Source: CAZYTO01 sp964650405 | GTDB lineage: Bacteria > Acidobacteriota > Thermoanaerobaculia > Gp7-AA8 | Assembly (NCBI GenBank): GCA_964650405.1 | Contig: CAZYTO010000128.1 | Span: 1-15,293 of the forward strand | Direction: 5' to 3' | Length of the DNA stretch: 15,293 bases | Shown here: positions 13,515-15,293 of the stretch, piece after piece | Layout of the letters: every line of letters starts with the position of its first letter | Numbering within the stretch: position 1 is the first letter of the stretch | Translations under genes and position numbers: made by a program | Notes under the pieces: model-generated | What the model was told of the DNA's origin: nothing | The model's database searches: none | The model's input: only the letters and a program-made list of their open reading frames with translations

Positions 13515-14445
13515 AATACGCAATCCCATCGAGCTCGCCGTCCGGGCGCTGAAGAACGCCTTCGTCAACTGGCAGTTGGTGGCCGTGCGCATGGCCGAGA
13601 GCGTCGTCTTCGTCTTTCTCGTCGTGGTGGCGCTCCTGGCCACGATCATCCCGGCCGCCGTGGCCGCGGGACTGGGGAAGCTGAACATCCACGACGCGGA
13701 GAATGCCCAGACCGCCGTCGCCCAGTTCATCGTCGAGCAATGGGCGCTGATCGTCTGGACGCTGGTGGTGCTCCTGCTGGTGACCGGGGTGATGATCGTC
13801 ATCCACTCGCTCATCGTGGCGGGGTCGGTGCGCGTCTACCTCGACGGTGAGGCGGCGGCGGGCGCGAGCGACGCCGTGGAGCGCTTCAACGTCTTCCGCG
13901 GCGAAGCGTTCTGGACGGCGGCCAAGCGCGGCTTCTGGCGGGTCTTCTGGATCTACAACATCGGATGGGGAATCGCGGCGCTGATCGTCTCGGTCCCGCT
14001 CCTCATCGCCCTGCTGCTCGTCCGGCTCACCGCCGACACCACCACGATGGTCGTGCTCCTGATCGTCATCTTCGCCCTCAGTTTCCTCATGGCCATCCCG
14101 GTCGGCATCGTGGCCACGCTGTGGGTCGGCCGGGCCCTCATCGACGGCGAGCGCAGCCAGCTTCCGGCGCGCGAGGCCCTGGCCGCGGCGCGGCGGGCCA
14201 TCCGCAGCGACCTGGCCGGCCACATCGTCGTGCCATTGTTCGTGGTCGTCGTCAGCTTCGGTGCCATCGCCGTCGCCTCCGGAATCGGCAACGTCTACTC
14301 GACCAACGATATCTTCGGCCCCTTCCAGCTCATGGGCTCTCTCATCCAGACCTTCGTCAGCGCCCTCGCCGGTGCCTGGCTGCTCGCCGCCTTCGCCGCG
14401 CTTGCAGAGAACGGAGGAGAGAAGAACGAAGTGGTTAGTGGTTAG
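13477..14445 (+). CDS. Six-TM integral membrane protein, function unknown
   Basis: 322-residue inner-membrane protein with six hydrophobic segments at about 43-66, 90-116, 158-182, 190-216, 247-270 and 286-310. Between the second and third is a polar loop with DAVERFNVFRGEAFWTAAKRGFWRVFW. The region after segment four (GRALIDGERSQLPAREALAAARRAIRSD) looks like the cytoplasmic loop of uncharacterised bacterial membrane proteins of this size. I cannot assign a function. The start ATG has no ribosome site and is followed at once by repeat-encoded residues (MNNDQRTANSDQR). No other in-frame start precedes the conserved-looking ELAVRALKNAFVNW, so this start is probably right. The final residues VVSG and the stop TAG come from the next repeat array. 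Confidence 0.8.
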   Translation: MNNDQRTANSDQRIRNPIELAVRALKNAFVNWQLVAVRMAESVVFVFLVVVALLATIIPAAVAAGLGKLNIHDAENAQTAVAQFIVEQWALIVWTLVVLLLVTGVMIVIHSLIVAGSVRVYLDGEAAAGASDAVERFNVFRGEAFWTAAKRGFWRVFWIYNIGWGIAALIVSVPLLIALLLVRLTADTTTMVVLLIVIFALSFLMAIPVGIVATLWVGRALIDGERSQLPAREALAAARRAIRSDLAGHIVVPLFVVVVSFGAIAVASGIGNVYSTNDIFGPFQLMGSLIQTFVSALAGAWLLAAFAALAENGGEKNEVVSG

Positions 14446-14529
14446 AGAGGCGGGGGAGTGGTTCGAGAAGAGTGGTTAGTGGTTAGACTGTCGTGCCTAA
14501 CCACTTCTCTCCAACCACGAACCACTAAC
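14431..14529. repeat. Heptamer hairpin array between membrane protein and aminotransferase genes
   Basis: The 15-base unit pair GTGGTTAGTGGTTAG occurs identically at 14431-14445 and 14472-14486. Right arm 14496-14529 holds complementary CCACTAA/CCACGAA/CCACTTC heptamers. The stop codon of the membrane protein is the end of the first copy; the ATG of the aminotransferase comes one base after the right arm, leaving no room for a normal ribosome-binding site. Confidence 0.88.
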
Positions 14530-14530
14530 A

Positions 14531-15293
14531 ATGCTCGACGACTTTCTCTCCCGCGACGCGCGCAACCTGCGCCCTTCCGCCATCCGCGCGTTCGCGAAGC
14601 TGCTGAACGACCCGACCGTCATCTCCTTCGCCGGCGGCTCGCCGAATCCGGAGACGTTTCCCGCCGAGGCGATCGCGGAGATCGCAGGGGACGTCGTCCG
14701 GTCGCGGCGGCACATCTCGCTACAGTACGGCCCGACGCGGGGGCTGCCACGCCTGTGCGAATGCATCGCCGGCCTGTGCGCCGGGCGCGGCATCAGCTGC
14801 GCGGCCGGCGACGTCATCGTCACCACGGGATCGCAGCAGGCCCTCGACCTCATCGCCCACACGTTGCTCGATCCGGGCGACGTCGTGCTCGTCGAGCTGC
14901 CGACGTACATCGGCGGCACGGCCTCGTTCTACGCGCGGAGCGCGGAGCTGGAAGGCGTGGCCCAGGATGACGGCGGGATCGTCGTCGAGTCCCTTCGTGA
15001 GGTCGCGGCGCGGGTGAAGGCGGCGGTGCGGCGCATCAAGCTGCTCTACACCATTCCGAACTTCCAGAACCCGTCCGGCCGGCTCATGGCCCAGGAGCGC
15101 CGGGCCGGCGTTCTGGAGGTGGCGCGGAAGCACGACTTTCTCGTCATCGAGGACGATCCGTACGGGGAGCTCGTCTACGTCAACGGCGCCGACACGACGG
15201 CCATGAAGTCCCGCGACGACGAAAACCGGGTCCTGTACCTCGGCCCGTTCTCGAAGGTCCTGGCGCCCGGGCCGCGCGTCGGCGGGGTCCTGC
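14531..15293 (+). CDS. PLP-dependent aminotransferase, class I/II (LysN-like), 3' partial
   Basis: Fold type I aminotransferase, closest in pattern to 2-aminoadipate/aromatic aminotransferases of the LysN group. The sequence MLDDFLSRDARNLRPSAIRAF is followed by ISFAGGSPNPETFP, the substrate-side QYGPTRGLPRL and the cofactor-binding TTGSQQALDLIA. PNFQNPSG holds N180 and EDDPYGE holds D208 and Y211, which contact the PLP ring. GPFSKVLAPGPRVG holds the Schiff-base lysine K242. The window ends about 12 residues later, so roughly 150 C-terminal residues are missing. The start directly follows a repeat array and lacks a Shine-Dalgarno sequence, yet MLDD is the usual family N-terminus. The substrate cannot be told from sequence alone. 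Confidence 0.88.
   Translation, partial: MLDDFLSRDARNLRPSAIRAFAKLLNDPTVISFAGGSPNPETFPAEAIAEIAGDVVRSRRHISLQYGPTRGLPRLCECIAGLCAGRGISCAAGDVIVTTGSQQALDLIAHTLLDPGDVVLVELPTYIGGTASFYARSAELEGVAQDDGGIVVESLREVAARVKAAVRRIKLLYTIPNFQNPSGRLMAQERRAGVLEVARKHDFLVIEDDPYGELVYVNGADTTAMKSRDDENRVLYLGPFSKVLAPGPRVGGVL

Overview
This is a high-GC bacterial chromosomal window (about 65% GC by hand count of sample lines). It has two runs of ten Ns, so it is a draft or metagenome scaffold. Gene content, codon use and the many short-period repeats between genes would fit a soil or sediment Acidobacteriota-like bacterium, but nothing here fixes the phylum.

Layout. Bases 1-3446 (+ strand): the C-terminal part of an ArnT/PMT-like GT-C glycosyltransferase, translationally coupled to an AsnB-type asparagine synthase; the pair suggests surface-glycan synthesis. 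Bases 3604-4098 (-): a stand-alone receiver-domain response regulator. Bases 4099-5011: 0.9 kb without a convincing gene. It holds a 17-unit array of about 21 bp dyad-symmetric repeats, a 14 bp palindrome, a 31 bp-arm inverted repeat and a heptamer array. Bases 5012-8581 (-): a compact operon of an XPD/DinG-type helicase with an N-terminal nuclease-like domain, a lipoprotein and an OsmC/YhfA-type protein. Bases 8708-9772 (-): a lower-GC patch with a frameshifted ClpP/SppA-like (SDH-type) serine protease gene and a 69-residue ORF. Bases 9773-9919 hold nothing I recognise. Bases 9920-12265 (-): a 781-residue protein with a central class III nucleotidyl-cyclase-like domain. Bases 12441-13413 (+): two scaffold-damaged genes, a flavin monooxygenase-like N-terminus and a DnaC-like helicase loader. 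Bases 13477-15293 (+): a six-TM membrane protein and a class I/II aminotransferase cut by the window end.

The most striking signal is not a gene. At least eight separate arrays of 7-nt (sometimes 8-nt) degenerate tandem repeats lie through the window. Each has its own unit, and at least four are arranged as two opposed arms around a short loop. They sit between genes in convergent, divergent and tandem arrangements. Several abut or contain stop or start codons, and others lie in frame inside genes: two in the glycosyltransferase, one in the lipoprotein signal peptide and one as the first codons of the membrane protein. Together with the separate 21-bp dyad array, this is the best candidate for an undescribed element family here.
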